Positions 36,605 to 45,813 of a stretch of 64,000 nt of DNA are shown here, piece by piece. Source of the DNA: Glaciimonas sp. (GTDB lineage: Bacteria > Pseudomonadota > Gammaproteobacteria > Burkholderiales > Burkholderiaceae_D); NCBI GenBank assembly GCA_012927625.1, contig JABBOV010000022.1:248001-312000 (forward strand). The letters are read 5' to 3'. How positions within the stretch are numbered: position 1 is the first letter of the stretch; each line of letters begins with the position of its first letter. The notes under the pieces are model-generated. The model did not search any database. It was not told the origin of the DNA and saw only the letters and a list, made by a program, of their open reading frames with translations. The translations under genes were made by a program, and so were the position numbers.

Positions 36605-37444
36605 TTAGCTCGTGCGTTTGCAGGCTTGCCGCAGTCCCGGCAGCCTTTCGCGCAGCGTGTCGGCGTCCGGTGCATACGGTCGTTTGGCTAGATAGGTTTC
36701 TAAATCCTGCAGCGCCGGTTGCGGACGCGACAGATTGGCATATGCCAAGCCGCGGTCGCGCCGCTCGGTGATGTCTTCCGGCAGCACGATGACCAGCCTT
36801 TGTTGCACCGCTAAAAATCCCTCCCAATTTCCTTCATCGACCAGGATAGCCTTTAGGTTGTGCAACATGCGCGCCAGTATTTCGCGCGGATGGGCTGGGT
36901 GCAGATGGTGTGCCAGCGTACTTTTCTGTGGATCTTCTGCCGGTTCGATATACGGCAAGAGCCGCTCTTCCAGTGTCTCGCGCGTCAAACTATTGCCGTT
37001 TATCGGGTCGAGAATGATTTCGCCACTTGGCACCGACAAGCACATCAGGAAGTGCCCAGGAAAAGCTATCCCTTTCATTCCAAGACCGATTTGTTGTGCC
37101 ACCTCCATGAAGAGTATGGCCAGAGAAATCGGAATTCCGCGTCGCGTTGCGATAACTTGCGGCATGAGGCTGTTGCCGATGTCATAAAAATGATTGATGT
37201 TGCCGCCAAAGCCCAATTCACCGTAGAAATACTGGTTGAGCAAGCGCAACTTTTGAATATCTGTCATATCCGGCGTCAGCCGTCGTTGCACAGTGGCGGC
37301 AAAGCCATCGACCGCGGCCTGGGTGGCACCAAAATCAAGCCGTTCGTCAATACCTTGGGCGACCGCGAGCGCAGCCTCAAACAGCGGGATCGCATCGTCC
37401 TGGCTGACCAAGGTGGCAAAGTACTCAAGCGGCTGAATCATCAT
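36605..37444 (-). CDS. SirB1-family transglutaminase-like/TPR protein
   Basis: A 279-residue cytoplasmic protein of the SirB1 family: N-terminal transglutaminase-like domain (LRLLNQYFYGELGFGGNINH, RRGIPISLAILFMEVAQQIG, GIAFPGHFLMCL, EIILDPINGN) and C-terminal TPR-like helices (ERRDRGLAYANLSRPQPALQ). The family's cysteine is absent from the usual LG(V/I)P(C/I)S segment, here RRGIPISLAI, as in other SirB1 proteins; the role is not known. It lies 50 bp after murJ on the same strand and is probably co-transcribed with it. Confidence 0.85.
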   Translation of the reverse strand: MMIQPLEYFATLVSQDDAIPLFEAALAVAQGIDERLDFGATQAAVDGFAATVQRRLTPDMTDIQKLRLLNQYFYGELGFGGNINHFYDIGNSLMPQVIATRRGIPISLAILFMEVAQQIGLGMKGIAFPGHFLMCLSVPSGEIILDPINGNSLTRETLEERLLPYIEPAEDPQKSTLAHHLHPAHPREILARMLHNLKAILVDEGNWEGFLAVQQRLVIVLPEDITERRDRGLAYANLSRPQPALQDLETYLAKRPYAPDADTLRERLPGLRQACKRTS

Positions 37445-37494
37445 TTGACTATTTTGCCAGTAATCCCGTTATTCGGCTGCAAGTGGGTTTGTAT

Positions 37495-39045
37495 TTAAAG
37501 CGCGGTTCGCTTGAAATCCTTGAACCGAAAGCCCATCGCCACTAGCGCGCTGAAATAGGTTGCGACACACAGGATAATAATGAGGAACAGAGCACCGATG
37601 CGCATCAGTGGATGCACTTTTAACCCTATCCAATCAACTTGCGCAGCGCTCCATAGGGCGATCCCAGCCAGCAAAAACAGGGCGCCGGCAAGACGGATCA
37701 TAAATAAACCCCAGCCTTCTTTTGGCGTATAAATTTTACGCTGGCGCAGACCGAAATACAGTAACAGCGCGTTCAAGCAGGCGGCCAGTCCGATCGACAG
37801 CGCCAGTCCCGCATGCGCAATCCACGGCACGAAAAGCAGGTTCATCAACTGGGTGGCTATCAAGACGCCGACGGCAATCTTGACAGGCGTGCGGATGTCT
37901 TGCTTGGCATAAAATCCGGGAGCCAGGATTTTGACCAGAATCAGGCCGATCAGGCCGACGCCGTAGGCCACCAGCGCATTACCCGTCATGGCGACATCAC
38001 GTGCAGCGAATTTGCCATAGTGAAATAGCGTCGCCGTCAGCGGTTCGGCCAGGGTTAATAGCCCCACTGCGGCCGGTAATGCGAGCAGGAAAGTGAGCCG
38101 CAAACCCCAGTCCAGCAGCGCCGAATATTCGGTCTTGTCGCCATCGGAATTAGCTTTCGATAAACTCGGCAGCAAGATCGTGCCGAGCGCCACGCCCAGC
38201 AGCGCGGTGGGAAATTCCATCAAGCGATCCGCATACGATAGCCATGAAACGCTGCCGTTGGCCATGCGGGAAGCGAGATTGGTATTGATCATCAGGCTGA
38301 TTTGCGCCACTGATACTGCAAATGTCGCCGGCACCATTTGTTTCAGCACCCGGCGCACGCCGGCATCGCGCAGGCAAAACACCGGATTGAGCGAGATGCG
38401 CGGCAGCATGCCGATTTTTAGCAGCGCCGGGATTTGCACCGCCAATTGCAGTATGCCGCCGACAAACACCGCAATTGCCAGCGCGTACACCGGTTGCTGC
38501 AGCAACGGCGCCAAAAATAGTGAAGCGGCGATGAAGGACAAATTCAGCAACACCGGCGTCAGGGCGGGGATTTTGAATTCGCGCCAGGTATTGAGGATGC
38601 CGCCAGACAGCGCCACCAGCGACATGAAGCCGATATACGGAAACATGATGCGCGTCATCATGACCGAGGCATCAAACGCCTGCGCATTGGATTTCAAACC
38701 GGTGGCAATCAGATACACCACCGCGGGCGCTGCCAGAATGCCGACGACGCAAGTAATGAGCAGCGTCCAGGTCAGCACGGTGGCAACATGGTCGACCAGT
38801 TTTTTGGTCTGCAAGTCGCCTTTCTGGTTTTTGTATTCCGCCAGAATCGGCACAAATGCCTGGGAAAAGGCACCCTCCGCAAATAGTCGGCGCAACAGAT
38901 TGGGGATGCGGAAAGCGACGAAAAACGCGTCCGTGTAAGCAGAAGCGCCGAACGCGCGGGCAATCAGAAACTCGCGCAACAGGCCCGTCACGCGGGATAG
39001 CATCGTCATACCCGATACGGTGGCAAGTGTTTTAAGCAAGTTCAT
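37495..39045 (-). CDS. murJ: MurJ lipid II flippase
   Basis: A 516-residue inner-membrane protein with about fourteen helices of the MOP superfamily; it flips lipid II for peptidoglycan synthesis. Typical sequences are MTMLSRVTGLLREFLIARAF, FFVAFRIPNLLRRLFAEGAF, SQAFVPILAEYK, VGILAAPAVVYLIATG and GLILVKILAPGFYAKQDIRT. The start at 39045 gives the standard MNLLKTLATVSG; earlier in-frame codons are not conserved-looking. It is divergent from rpsT, a neighbourhood common in beta- and gammaproteobacteria. Confidence 0.95.
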   Translation of the reverse strand: MNLLKTLATVSGMTMLSRVTGLLREFLIARAFGASAYTDAFFVAFRIPNLLRRLFAEGAFSQAFVPILAEYKNQKGDLQTKKLVDHVATVLTWTLLITCVVGILAAPAVVYLIATGLKSNAQAFDASVMMTRIMFPYIGFMSLVALSGGILNTWREFKIPALTPVLLNLSFIAASLFLAPLLQQPVYALAIAVFVGGILQLAVQIPALLKIGMLPRISLNPVFCLRDAGVRRVLKQMVPATFAVSVAQISLMINTNLASRMANGSVSWLSYADRLMEFPTALLGVALGTILLPSLSKANSDGDKTEYSALLDWGLRLTFLLALPAAVGLLTLAEPLTATLFHYGKFAARDVAMTGNALVAYGVGLIGLILVKILAPGFYAKQDIRTPVKIAVGVLIATQLMNLLFVPWIAHAGLALSIGLAACLNALLLYFGLRQRKIYTPKEGWGLFMIRLAGALFLLAGIALWSAAQVDWIGLKVHPLMRIGALFLIIILCVATYFSALVAMGFRFKDFKRTAL

Positions 39046-39271
39046 GGCCGGAATTATCCTGGGTTTCTCAGTTGCAGCACAACCACTTAAGAGTGAGTGG
39101 ATTGATAAGAAAAGCATCAACAGCGATCATGCAGCTATCGAAGGCAATAAGCTGTCAATTGAGGAGCTTGGAATTATAATCGCTCAGTGCGTTGCAGATT
39201 GCAGCTAGCGCTTCCTATGCACCCTGTTCCAGCAAATATCACTTGATTTGTTGTGGTGCACCAGCATCGAT

Positions 39272-39300
39272 TTGCTCGTTTAAAAAAATGCCGCTATAAT
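39272..39300 (+). promoter_or_regulatory. Sigma-70 promoter of rpsT
   Basis: TTGCTC (39272-39277) and TATAAT (39295-39300) are separated by 17 bp, with transcription expected near 39307 and a leader of about 70 nt. It is the best promoter by eye in the window. The rest of the 330-bp murJ-rpsT gap shows nothing else supported. Confidence 0.8.
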
Positions 39301-39376
39301 ACGTAGCTACACAGAATTTTTATCTCGCAACACTCAGGTTTGCGAACGCACTTTGACCTTGTTTTAGGAAATACTC

Positions 39377-39640
39377 ATGGCAAATACAGCACAAGCACGC
39401 AAGCGCGCTCGTCAAGCAGTCAAACTGAACGCGCATAATTCCAGCCAGCGTTCTACATTGCGTACAGCAATTAAAGCTGTCCGCAAGGCCATCGCTACAG
39501 GCGACAAAGTCGCTGCAGCCGCAATCTATCAATCGTCTATCTCGACAATTGACCGCATTGCTGACAAAAAAATTATTCATAAGAACAAGGCTGCGCGCCA
39601 CAAGAGCCGTCTTGCCGCAGCTTTGAAAGCACTAGCTTAA
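39377..39640 (+). CDS. rpsT: 30S ribosomal protein S20
   Basis: An 87-residue very basic protein ([20 protein letters not shown], then [19 protein letters not shown] and [19 protein letters not shown]), the standard S20 sequence pattern. S20 binds the 5' domain of 16S rRNA in the 30S subunit. TAGGAAA precedes the ATG, a strong promoter lies about 80 bp upstream and a terminator follows, so it is a single-gene unit. In E. coli S20 represses its own translation; the same is possible here but not visible. Confidence 0.98.
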   Translation: MANTAQARKRARQAVKLNAHNSSQRSTLRTAIKAVRKAIATGDKVAAAAIYQSSISTIDRIADKKIIHKNKAARHKSRLAAALKALA

Positions 39641-39691
39641 TTAGTTTTCGATTGTTCCGGCCTGCGCTGGAAGCATGAGCTTGATTAATTG

Positions 39692-39724
39692 AAAAACCCG
39701 CTTGATTTTATCGCGCGGTTTTTT
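39692..39724 (+). terminator. Terminator of rpsT
   Basis: AAAAACCCGC and GCGCGGTTTTTT with an 11-nt loop and one mismatch, followed by T-rich sequence, 50 bp after the stop codon. Confidence 0.75.
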
Positions 39725-39753
39725 GTCGTTGTGAAATTTTTCAGCAAGTAGGC

Positions 39754-40206
39754 TCAGTTCGGGACTAATTCACTGATTACGCTGCCTGGTTTGATATTTT
39801 TCTGCTTGAACCAGCCCTGATTCATTTCCAGCGCGTAGCGAACGGCTTTTTTTGCGCAGTGCGAATTGGTGGTTTGTGGCTGCATATCCTCGATGTTGAC
39901 AATTTTTCCACTATTGTCAATGAATGCAACCGAGAGTGGAATCAAAGTGTTTTTCATCCACATGCAAACGTCTGCAGGCGCCTCGAAGTCGAATATCATT
40001 CCTTCGTTACTGGCCATTCTTTGACGAAACATCAATCCCTGCTGACGTTCGGCCTCATTGGCGGCGATTTCCGCCTTTATTACATACATACCGGCGTTCA
40101 GCGTAGTGCTGCGAAATTTTTGTGTTTGCTGCGCATATCCAGGTATCGCAATGCAGACTAAAAAAGTGCTGAAAATCCCAATGCACTGACGCGTCTGCCT
40201 ATTCAT
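39754..40206 (-). CDS. DUF192 secreted protein
   Basis: A 150-residue protein with a signal peptide (CIGIFSTFLVCIAIPGYA) and one DUF192 domain: KAEIAANEAERQQGLMFRQR, then GMIFDFEAPADVCMWMKNTL, IPLSVAFIDNSGKIVNIEDM and EMNQGWFKQKNIKPGSVI. Domains of this family are small beta-rich folds found in secreted proteins of many bacteria, with no defined function. The start at 40206 was chosen because the signal begins there. It is convergent with rpsT. Confidence 0.86.
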   Translation of the reverse strand: MNRQTRQCIGIFSTFLVCIAIPGYAQQTQKFRSTTLNAGMYVIKAEIAANEAERQQGLMFRQRMASNEGMIFDFEAPADVCMWMKNTLIPLSVAFIDNSGKIVNIEDMQPQTTNSHCAKKAVRYALEMNQGWFKQKNIKPGSVISELVPN

Positions 40207-40299
40207 GTTGAAATTCCCCGAGCAAAAAAGATACAAAGATACGCATTTTGACGTAAAAAGGCTCGGCATATCGGGTCTTTTACTATTTTTGTCTAAACA

Positions 40300-40857
40300 T
40301 TATCGTATTTCAGCAGGCGACACCGTGCTCCATTCTCCCGGCATAAGTGGATGGGATTGCAGGGAAATGTTGCCAATGGCGATGCGCACCAACCTTAGGG
40401 TTGGGAGGCCAACTGCTGCCGTCATCCGTCGAACTTGGCGATTCTTGCCCTCGGATAGCGTGATGGACAGCCAGTTAGTCGGACGATTGTTTCGTTCCCG
40501 TATCGGTGGATTGCGCGGCCATAGCCAGTCAGGCCGATAAATCTGCTTGACAATACACGGCTGGGTAACAAAATCCCCGAGATTAAGCGGACCGCGTAAA
40601 CGCGCCAGCTTGGCCGAATCGGGCGTTCCTTCCACTTGTGCAATATAAGTTTTCGGCTGTTTATGGTCAGGGTGGCTGATGTCGTGCTGCAGCTTGCCGT
40701 CATCCGTTAGCAGCAGCAATCCCTCGCTATCGGCATCCAGCCTACCGGCGGGATAGACGTTGGGAATGTCAAGGTAATCGGCTAGAGTCTGACGTGTAGG
40801 ATGCGCAGAAAATTGGCACATCACTTGAAACGGCTTGTTGAATAATATGAGTGGCAT
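40300..40857 (-). CDS. rluE: 23S rRNA pseudouridine synthase, RluE-like
   Basis: A 185-residue RsuA/RluB/E/F-family pseudouridine synthase without the N-terminal S4 domain, the layout of RluE (pseudouridine 2457 in E. coli 23S rRNA). The catalytic motif is YPAGRLDADSEGLLLLTDDG with the nucleophilic Asp in GRLDADSEG; the second motif is SEGKNRQVRRMTAAVGLPTL followed by RLVRIAIGN. The start at 40857 (MPLILFNKPFQVMCQF) fits the family; upstream in-frame codons are not typical. It is divergent from icd. Confidence 0.9.
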   Translation of the reverse strand: MPLILFNKPFQVMCQFSAHPTRQTLADYLDIPNVYPAGRLDADSEGLLLLTDDGKLQHDISHPDHKQPKTYIAQVEGTPDSAKLARLRGPLNLGDFVTQPCIVKQIYRPDWLWPRNPPIRERNNRPTNWLSITLSEGKNRQVRRMTAAVGLPTLRLVRIAIGNISLQSHPLMPGEWSTVSPAEIR

Positions 40858-40924
40858 GCCGCTAGTGTCGCAAAAACATGGCATCAAGTAAAATACAAGA
40901 GCATAATATGAAATTCTGGTCTTG

Positions 40925-40940
40925 TGTCTTATATAAGACA
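40925..40940. promoter_or_regulatory. Perfect 16-bp palindrome TGTCTTATATAAGACA between rluE and icd
   Basis: A perfect inverted repeat, 68 bp from the rluE start and about 100 bp upstream of icd, in the position of an operator. Its size and symmetry fit a GntR-type dimer site (inference). The rest of the 181-bp gap holds the leader of icd with GGAGACAACG before the start codon. Confidence 0.5.
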
Positions 40941-41038
40941 TAATCAAGGCGCCATCGATTAATTGCAAGATTCAGCAGTATCCAGATGTCCACTCAGAGT
41001 GAAGTACGCTCTTTTTCGCCTCAACTTCGGAGACAACG

Positions 41039-42292
41039 ATGTATCAACATATCAAAATTCCAGCCGACGGCAAGAAAATTACCGTCAATGCCAATTTTTC
41101 ATTGACCGTTCCCGATAACCCGATTATTCCTTATATCGAAGGCGACGGCACCGGTGTTGATATCAGTCCAGTGATGATCAAGGTCATTGATGCCGCTGTT
41201 GCCAAAGCATACGACGGCAAGCGCAAGATCAACTGGATGGAAATCTATGCCGGCGAAAAAGCGACGCAGGTATATGGCCCGGATGTATGGCTGCCAGAAG
41301 AGACGCTGCAGGTTCTGAAGGACTTCGTAGTCTCGATCAAAGGCCCGTTGACCACGCCGGTTGGAGGCGGGATTCGCTCGCTGAATGTGGCAATGCGCCA
41401 AGCGCTTGATCTGTATGTCTGCCTGCGCCCAGTACGTTATTTCACTGGTGTGCCCTCGCCAGTGCGTGAACCGCAAAAGACTGACATGGTGATTTTTCGG
41501 GAAAACTCGGAAGACATTTATGCCGGGATCGAATTCCAGGCAGGCACAGACGAGGCCAAGAAACTGATTGGTTTCCTGATCAATGAAATGGGTGTCACGA
41601 AAATCCGTTTCCCGAACACTTCAGGCATCGGCATCAAGCCGGTGTCCAGTGAAGGTACCGAGCGTCTGGTGCGCAAGGCAATCTTGTATGCGATAGATAA
41701 CGACAAGCCATCTGTGACTATTGTGCACAAAGGCAACATCATGAAATACACCGAAGGCGGCTTTCGTGACTGGGCTTATGCCTTGGCGCAAAAAGAATTC
41801 GGTGCTGAACTGATCGATGGCGGCCCATGGTGCAAATTTAAGAATCCGAAGACGGGCAAAGACATTGTTATCAAGGATTCGATTGCAGATGCCTTCCTGC
41901 AGCAGATTCTGTTGCGTCCGGCTGAGTACAGCGTGATTGCGACCCTGAACCTGAACGGTGACTTTATTTCGGATGCACTGGCGGCGCAAGTCGGCGGCAT
42001 CGGCATTGCTCCAGGTGCCAATTTGTCGGATTCAATTGCAATGTTTGAAGCTACCCATGGCACTGCGCCAAAATACGCAGGAAAAGATTATGTTAATCCT
42101 GGTTCACTGATCTTGTCGGCGGAAATGATGTTGCGTCATATGGGCTGGTTGGAAGCGGCTGATCTGATCATCGCTTCGATGCAAAAATCCATTGCTTCGA
42201 AAAAAGTTACCTACGATTTTGCCCGCTTAATGGAAGGCGCCACTCAGGTGTCTTGTTCCGGTTTTGGCGATGTCATGATTGAAAATATGTAA
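41039..42292 (+). CDS. icd: Isocitrate dehydrogenase, NADP-dependent
   Basis: A 417-residue TCA-cycle enzyme converting isocitrate to 2-oxoglutarate. Hallmarks are [20 protein letters not shown], the phosphorylatable-serine segment [60 protein letters not shown] and [20 protein letters not shown], together the layout of the homodimeric E. coli-type enzyme. Regulation by AceK at the serine is known for the family. A palindrome upstream may be a control site. A terminator follows. Confidence 0.97.
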   Translation: MYQHIKIPADGKKITVNANFSLTVPDNPIIPYIEGDGTGVDISPVMIKVIDAAVAKAYDGKRKINWMEIYAGEKATQVYGPDVWLPEETLQVLKDFVVSIKGPLTTPVGGGIRSLNVAMRQALDLYVCLRPVRYFTGVPSPVREPQKTDMVIFRENSEDIYAGIEFQAGTDEAKKLIGFLINEMGVTKIRFPNTSGIGIKPVSSEGTERLVRKAILYAIDNDKPSVTIVHKGNIMKYTEGGFRDWAYALAQKEFGAELIDGGPWCKFKNPKTGKDIVIKDSIADAFLQQILLRPAEYSVIATLNLNGDFISDALAAQVGGIGIAPGANLSDSIAMFEATHGTAPKYAGKDYVNPGSLILSAEMMLRHMGWLEAADLIIASMQKSIASKKVTYDFARLMEGATQVSCSGFGDVMIENM

Positions 42293-42340
42293 ATTGCAAG
42301 ACCGCTGCTAATGCTGCATAGTTATTAGCGCTACACATCT

Positions 42341-42368
42341 AAAGGTCGGATTTAATCCGGCCTTTTTT
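42341..42368 (+). terminator. Terminator of icd
   Basis: AAAGGTCGGAT and ATCCGGCCTTTTTT surround a short loop about 50 bp after the icd stop. Confidence 0.85.
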
Positions 42369-42422
42369 AATTTGCGCATCTAGTTTTCTCGAAGATGGCC
42401 CATATGTTGTTGTCTATGAGCG

Positions 42423-42449
42423 AAAAAAAACCCTGCTGTACAGGGTTTT
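42423..42449 (-). terminator. Terminator of the cold-shock gene
   Basis: On the minus strand AAAACCCTG, TACAG loop, CAGGG and a T-run, 25 bp after the stop codon. Confidence 0.88.
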
Positions 42450-42473
42450 CCGAAACTTTTTAAATCCAAAAAA

Positions 42474-42677
42474 TTATGCAGCTTGGATATTTGAAGCTTG
42501 CTTGCCTTTAGGGCCTTGCGTGACTTCGAACTGAACTTTTTGGCCTTCTTTGAGGGTCTTAAATCCGTTCATGTTAATTGCGGAAAAGTGCGCAAATAAA
42601 TCTTCTCCACCATCATCTGGAGTGATAAAACCAAAGCCTTTAGAATCATTGAACCACTTGACTGTACCTGTTGCCAT
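42474..42677 (-). CDS. Cold-shock protein, CspA family
   Basis: A 67-residue single cold-shock domain with RNP1 (KGFGFITP) and RNP2 (DLFAHFSA) intact: [20 protein letters not shown], then [20 protein letters not shown]. It binds single-stranded RNA and DNA as a chaperone. The 335-bp gap to clpS is long for this genome, which suits the long regulated leaders of csp mRNAs. A possible promoter on the minus strand is TTGCAT with TAGTAT near 42800-42830. Which csp paralogue it is cannot be decided. Confidence 0.96.
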   Translation of the reverse strand: MATGTVKWFNDSKGFGFITPDDGGEDLFAHFSAINMNGFKTLKEGQKVQFEVTQGPKGKQASNIQAA

Positions 42678-43012
42678 AATGCATCTCTCAAATAAAAAAA
42701 ATCACACAAGTAATAAAGGAAGAAACATCAAAACCACTGCTTCAAGCTAAATACCCACTTCTACATTGACAAGAAAAACATCTTTGCTTGCAATAAATAC
42801 TATTGTTCTCGGAAAAAAATGCAAGGTCAAGTGATTTTTAACGGACGAACCTATTTTATTGCGTTAGATCGAACAAAATGCTCTTGATTTGATCTTTACA
42901 GGTGCCATCTGCGTACAGTAAAGAAACCGCGTAATATTGAAAGAAATAAATGAATACTGGACGTCGGTTATGACGCGTTGTATCTGAAGTCGAACGGATT
43001 AAAAATAGACGC

Positions 43013-43321
43013 ATGGCCATTAAGCATGAAAACGATACGCTCATCGAGCAGCGCGAACAGAAATTAAAGGCACCATCTATGTATCAGGTGTTGTTGCTCA
43101 ATGACGATTACACGCCAATGGAGTTTGTGGTTGCGATTATTCAGGAGTATTTCAACAAGGATCGCGAGACCGCGACGCATTTGATGCTCAAGGTGCATCG
43201 CGATGGCAAGGCGGTATGTGGCGTATATTCGAAAGACGTTGCGTCAACAAAAGTGGATCTTGTTTTAACGCATGCCCGTAAAGCGGGACACCCCCTGCAA
43301 TGCGTGATGGAGGAAGTATGA
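43013..43321 (+). CDS. clpS: ClpS, adaptor of the ClpAP protease
   Basis: A 102-residue adaptor that delivers N-end-rule substrates to ClpAP. The core is [20 protein letters not shown], with the N-degron pocket residues in [10 protein letters not shown] and in [20 protein letters not shown]. The stop codon overlaps the clpA start (ATGA). The clpS-clpA pair is standard. Confidence 0.97.
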   Translation: MAIKHENDTLIEQREQKLKAPSMYQVLLLNDDYTPMEFVVAIIQEYFNKDRETATHLMLKVHRDGKAVCGVYSKDVASTKVDLVLTHARKAGHPLQCVMEEV

Positions 43322-45621
43322 TTGCCCAAGATTTGGAAGTAAGTTTGCACATGGCTTTTGTCGAAGCCCGTCAGGCACGACATGAGTTCATCACTGTCGA
43401 GCATCTATTGCTCGCGTTGCTGGATAATCCATCTGCAGCGGAAGTACTGCGTGCGTGCGCAGTCAGTATTGACGACTTGCGTAAAACATTGTCTAATTTT
43501 GTCGCCGACAATACGCCGACAGTGGCGGGCACTAGCGAAGTCGATACGCAGCCGACACTCGGTTTTCAGCGGGTGATTCAGCGCGCAATCATGCATGTTC
43601 AGTCTGCCTCAAACGGTAAGAATGAGGTCACTGGCGCTAATGTTTTGGTAGCCATTTTCGGCGAAAAAGATTCGCACGCAGTATATTATTTGCATCAACA
43701 GGGCGTCACGCGCCTTGATGTAGTGAATTTTATCTCGCATGGTGTGCGTAAGGACCAACAGTCCGATCCGCAAAAATCGTCGGAGGGCGTTGATGAAGCG
43801 CAGGCGGAAAGGCAGCAAAAAGAAAGCCCACTAGATCAATATACGCAGAATCTCAACAAGGCAGCCCTAGAAGGCAAGATTGACCCCTTGATTGGCCGCG
43901 AAGCGGAAATCGATCGTGTGATCCAGATACTCTGCCGTCGCCGTAAGAACAATCCCTTGCTGGTGGGCGAGGCAGGTGTCGGCAAGACCGCGATCGCAGA
44001 GGGCCTGGCATGGCGCATTACGCAAGGCAATGTGCCTGAAATCCTGAGCGGCGGAATTGTGTATTCGCTCGATATGGGCGCTTTGCTGGCTGGGACCAAG
44101 TATCGTGGCGATTTTGAGCAGCGCCTCAAGGCGGTACTCAAGCAACTCAAAGACGATCCGAATGGCATCTTGTTTATCGACGAAATCCATACCATCATCG
44201 GCGCGGGTTCGGCTTCCGGCGGTACGCTTGACGCCTCCAATCTGCTGAAGCCAGCGCTTGCCAATGGCCAGTTAAAATGCATTGGCGCCACCACATACAC
44301 GGAGTATCGTGGTATTTTCGAGAAAGACCACGCTCTGTCGCGACGCTTCCAGAAAGTGGATGTGAATGAGCCGACTGTGGAGCAGACGGTGCTGATTCTA
44401 CGTGGCCTGAAATCCCGCTTCGAGGAACATCATGGCGTTAAATATTCTGCTTCTGCGTTGACCACGGCAGCGGAATTATCGGCGCGCTTCATCAATGACA
44501 GGCATTTGCCCGACAAGGCGATCGACGTGATCGATGAAGCCGGTGCGGCGCAGCGCATTCTGCCCAAATCCAAACAGAAAAAAACCATCGGCAAGGCGGA
44601 AATCGAGGACATCATTGCCAAGATTGCGCGCATTCCACCGCAATCAGTCAATCAGGATGACCGCAGCAAGCTGCAGACGATTGATCGGGATCTGAAGAAT
44701 GTGGTGTTCGGCCAGGAACCGGCAATCGAAGCTTTGGCTTCCGCCATCAAGATGGCCCGTGCTGGTTTGGGCAAGACCGACAAGCCGATTGGCTCTTTCC
44801 TGTTTTCCGGCCCTACTGGTGTAGGCAAGACCGAGGTCGCGAAACAGTTGGCTTTCGTTCTCGGCATCGAGATGATTCGTTTCGATATGTCGGAATATAT
44901 GGAGCGCCATGCGGTGAGCCGACTGATTGGTGCGCCGCCGGGCTACGTTGGCTTCGATCAGGGTGGCTTGCTGACCGAAGCGGTTACCAAGAAACCACAC
45001 TCAGTGTTGTTGTTGGACGAAATTGAAAAGGCGCACCCGGATATTTTCAATATCCTGTTGCAAGTGATGGATCATGGCACGCTGACCGACAATAATGGCC
45101 GCAAGGCGGACTTCCGCAATGTGATCATCATCATGACTACCAATGCGGGGGCGGAAAGCTTGCAAAAACGATCGATCGGCTTTACCGATAAGAAAGAAGC
45201 CGGCGATGAAATGGTGGATATCAAGCGTATGTTTTCGCCTGAATTCCGCAATCGCCTGGATGCGATCATTAGTTTCCGCGCACTGGACGAAGAAATCATC
45301 TTGCGCGTGGTAGACAAGTTCCTGATGCAACTGGAAGAGCAATTGCACGAGAAAAAAGTGGAAGCGATTTTCACCGATGACTTGCGCAAGTTCCTGGCCA
45401 AGAAAGGTTTCGACCCGCAAATGGGCGCACGGCCGATGGCGCGACTGATCCAAGACCTGATACGCAAGGCTTTGGCAGATGAATTGCTATTCGGCAAACT
45501 GGTCAGCGGTGGTCGCGTGACCGTCGATCTGGATGATAAGGATCAGATCAGCTTGAGCTACCCGGAAGAAAACGATTCGATTCCACCGCCACCACCTTTA
45601 CTGGTCACGGAACTCGAATGA
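43318..45621 (+). CDS. clpA: ClpA, ATPase subunit of the ClpAP protease
   Basis: A 767-residue Hsp100 unfoldase: N-domain ([20 protein letters not shown]), first AAA+ module with Walker A GEAGVGKT (217-224) and second with GPTGVGKT (498-505), sensor sequences and the ClpP-docking IGF-type loop region ([11 protein letters not shown]). The absence of a long coiled-coil middle domain separates it from ClpB. The start overlaps clpS and a terminator follows the gene. ClpP itself is not in the window. Confidence 0.97.
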   Translation: MIAQDLEVSLHMAFVEARQARHEFITVEHLLLALLDNPSAAEVLRACAVSIDDLRKTLSNFVADNTPTVAGTSEVDTQPTLGFQRVIQRAIMHVQSASNGKNEVTGANVLVAIFGEKDSHAVYYLHQQGVTRLDVVNFISHGVRKDQQSDPQKSSEGVDEAQAERQQKESPLDQYTQNLNKAALEGKIDPLIGREAEIDRVIQILCRRRKNNPLLVGEAGVGKTAIAEGLAWRITQGNVPEILSGGIVYSLDMGALLAGTKYRGDFEQRLKAVLKQLKDDPNGILFIDEIHTIIGAGSASGGTLDASNLLKPALANGQLKCIGATTYTEYRGIFEKDHALSRRFQKVDVNEPTVEQTVLILRGLKSRFEEHHGVKYSASALTTAAELSARFINDRHLPDKAIDVIDEAGAAQRILPKSKQKKTIGKAEIEDIIAKIARIPPQSVNQDDRSKLQTIDRDLKNVVFGQEPAIEALASAIKMARAGLGKTDKPIGSFLFSGPTGVGKTEVAKQLAFVLGIEMIRFDMSEYMERHAVSRLIGAPPGYVGFDQGGLLTEAVTKKPHSVLLLDEIEKAHPDIFNILLQVMDHGTLTDNNGRKADFRNVIIIMTTNAGAESLQKRSIGFTDKKEAGDEMVDIKRMFSPEFRNRLDAIISFRALDEEIILRVVDKFLMQLEEQLHEKKVEAIFTDDLRKFLAKKGFDPQMGARPMARLIQDLIRKALADELLFGKLVSGGRVTVDLDDKDQISLSYPEENDSIPPPPPLLVTELE

Positions 45622-45652
45622 TGGGTTGACAGCGCGATTGTGCGTTAATACT

Positions 45653-45689
45653 AAAAACCCGAGCTGCCAACCGCAGATCGGGTTTTTTT
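45653..45689 (+). terminator. Terminator of clpSA
   Basis: AAAAACCCGA and TCGGGTTTTTTT enclose a 15-nt loop, about 30 bp after the clpA stop. Confidence 0.9.
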
Positions 45690-45714
45690 ACGGGTATCTT
45701 TTTAGTAATGCTAG

Positions 45715-45783
45715 CAATAGGAGTATATTTTAGATTGCCTTATTTTATAGCGAAAAGTATGTTTTTAAATAACATACTCCAGT
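45715..45783 (-). repeat. Dispersed intergenic repeat, copy 7 (short form)
   Basis: On the minus strand: CTGGAGTATGTTATTT, AAAAACATACTTTTCGC, then TATAAAATAAGG and ATATACTCC. It is shorter than the others and has GGAGTAT at both ends in opposite orientation, so it looks like an internal-deletion form with terminal inverted repeats. Lies between the clpA terminator and the M48-like gene. Confidence 0.6.
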
Positions 45784-45813
45784 AAAATTTTTACTTTTTC
45801 GCAAGTGGTTTCT

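Noticed and set aside
39020-39208. 62-codon frame between murJ and rpsT
   Set aside because: It begins inside the opposite-strand murJ gene, lacks a start signal and looks like chance.
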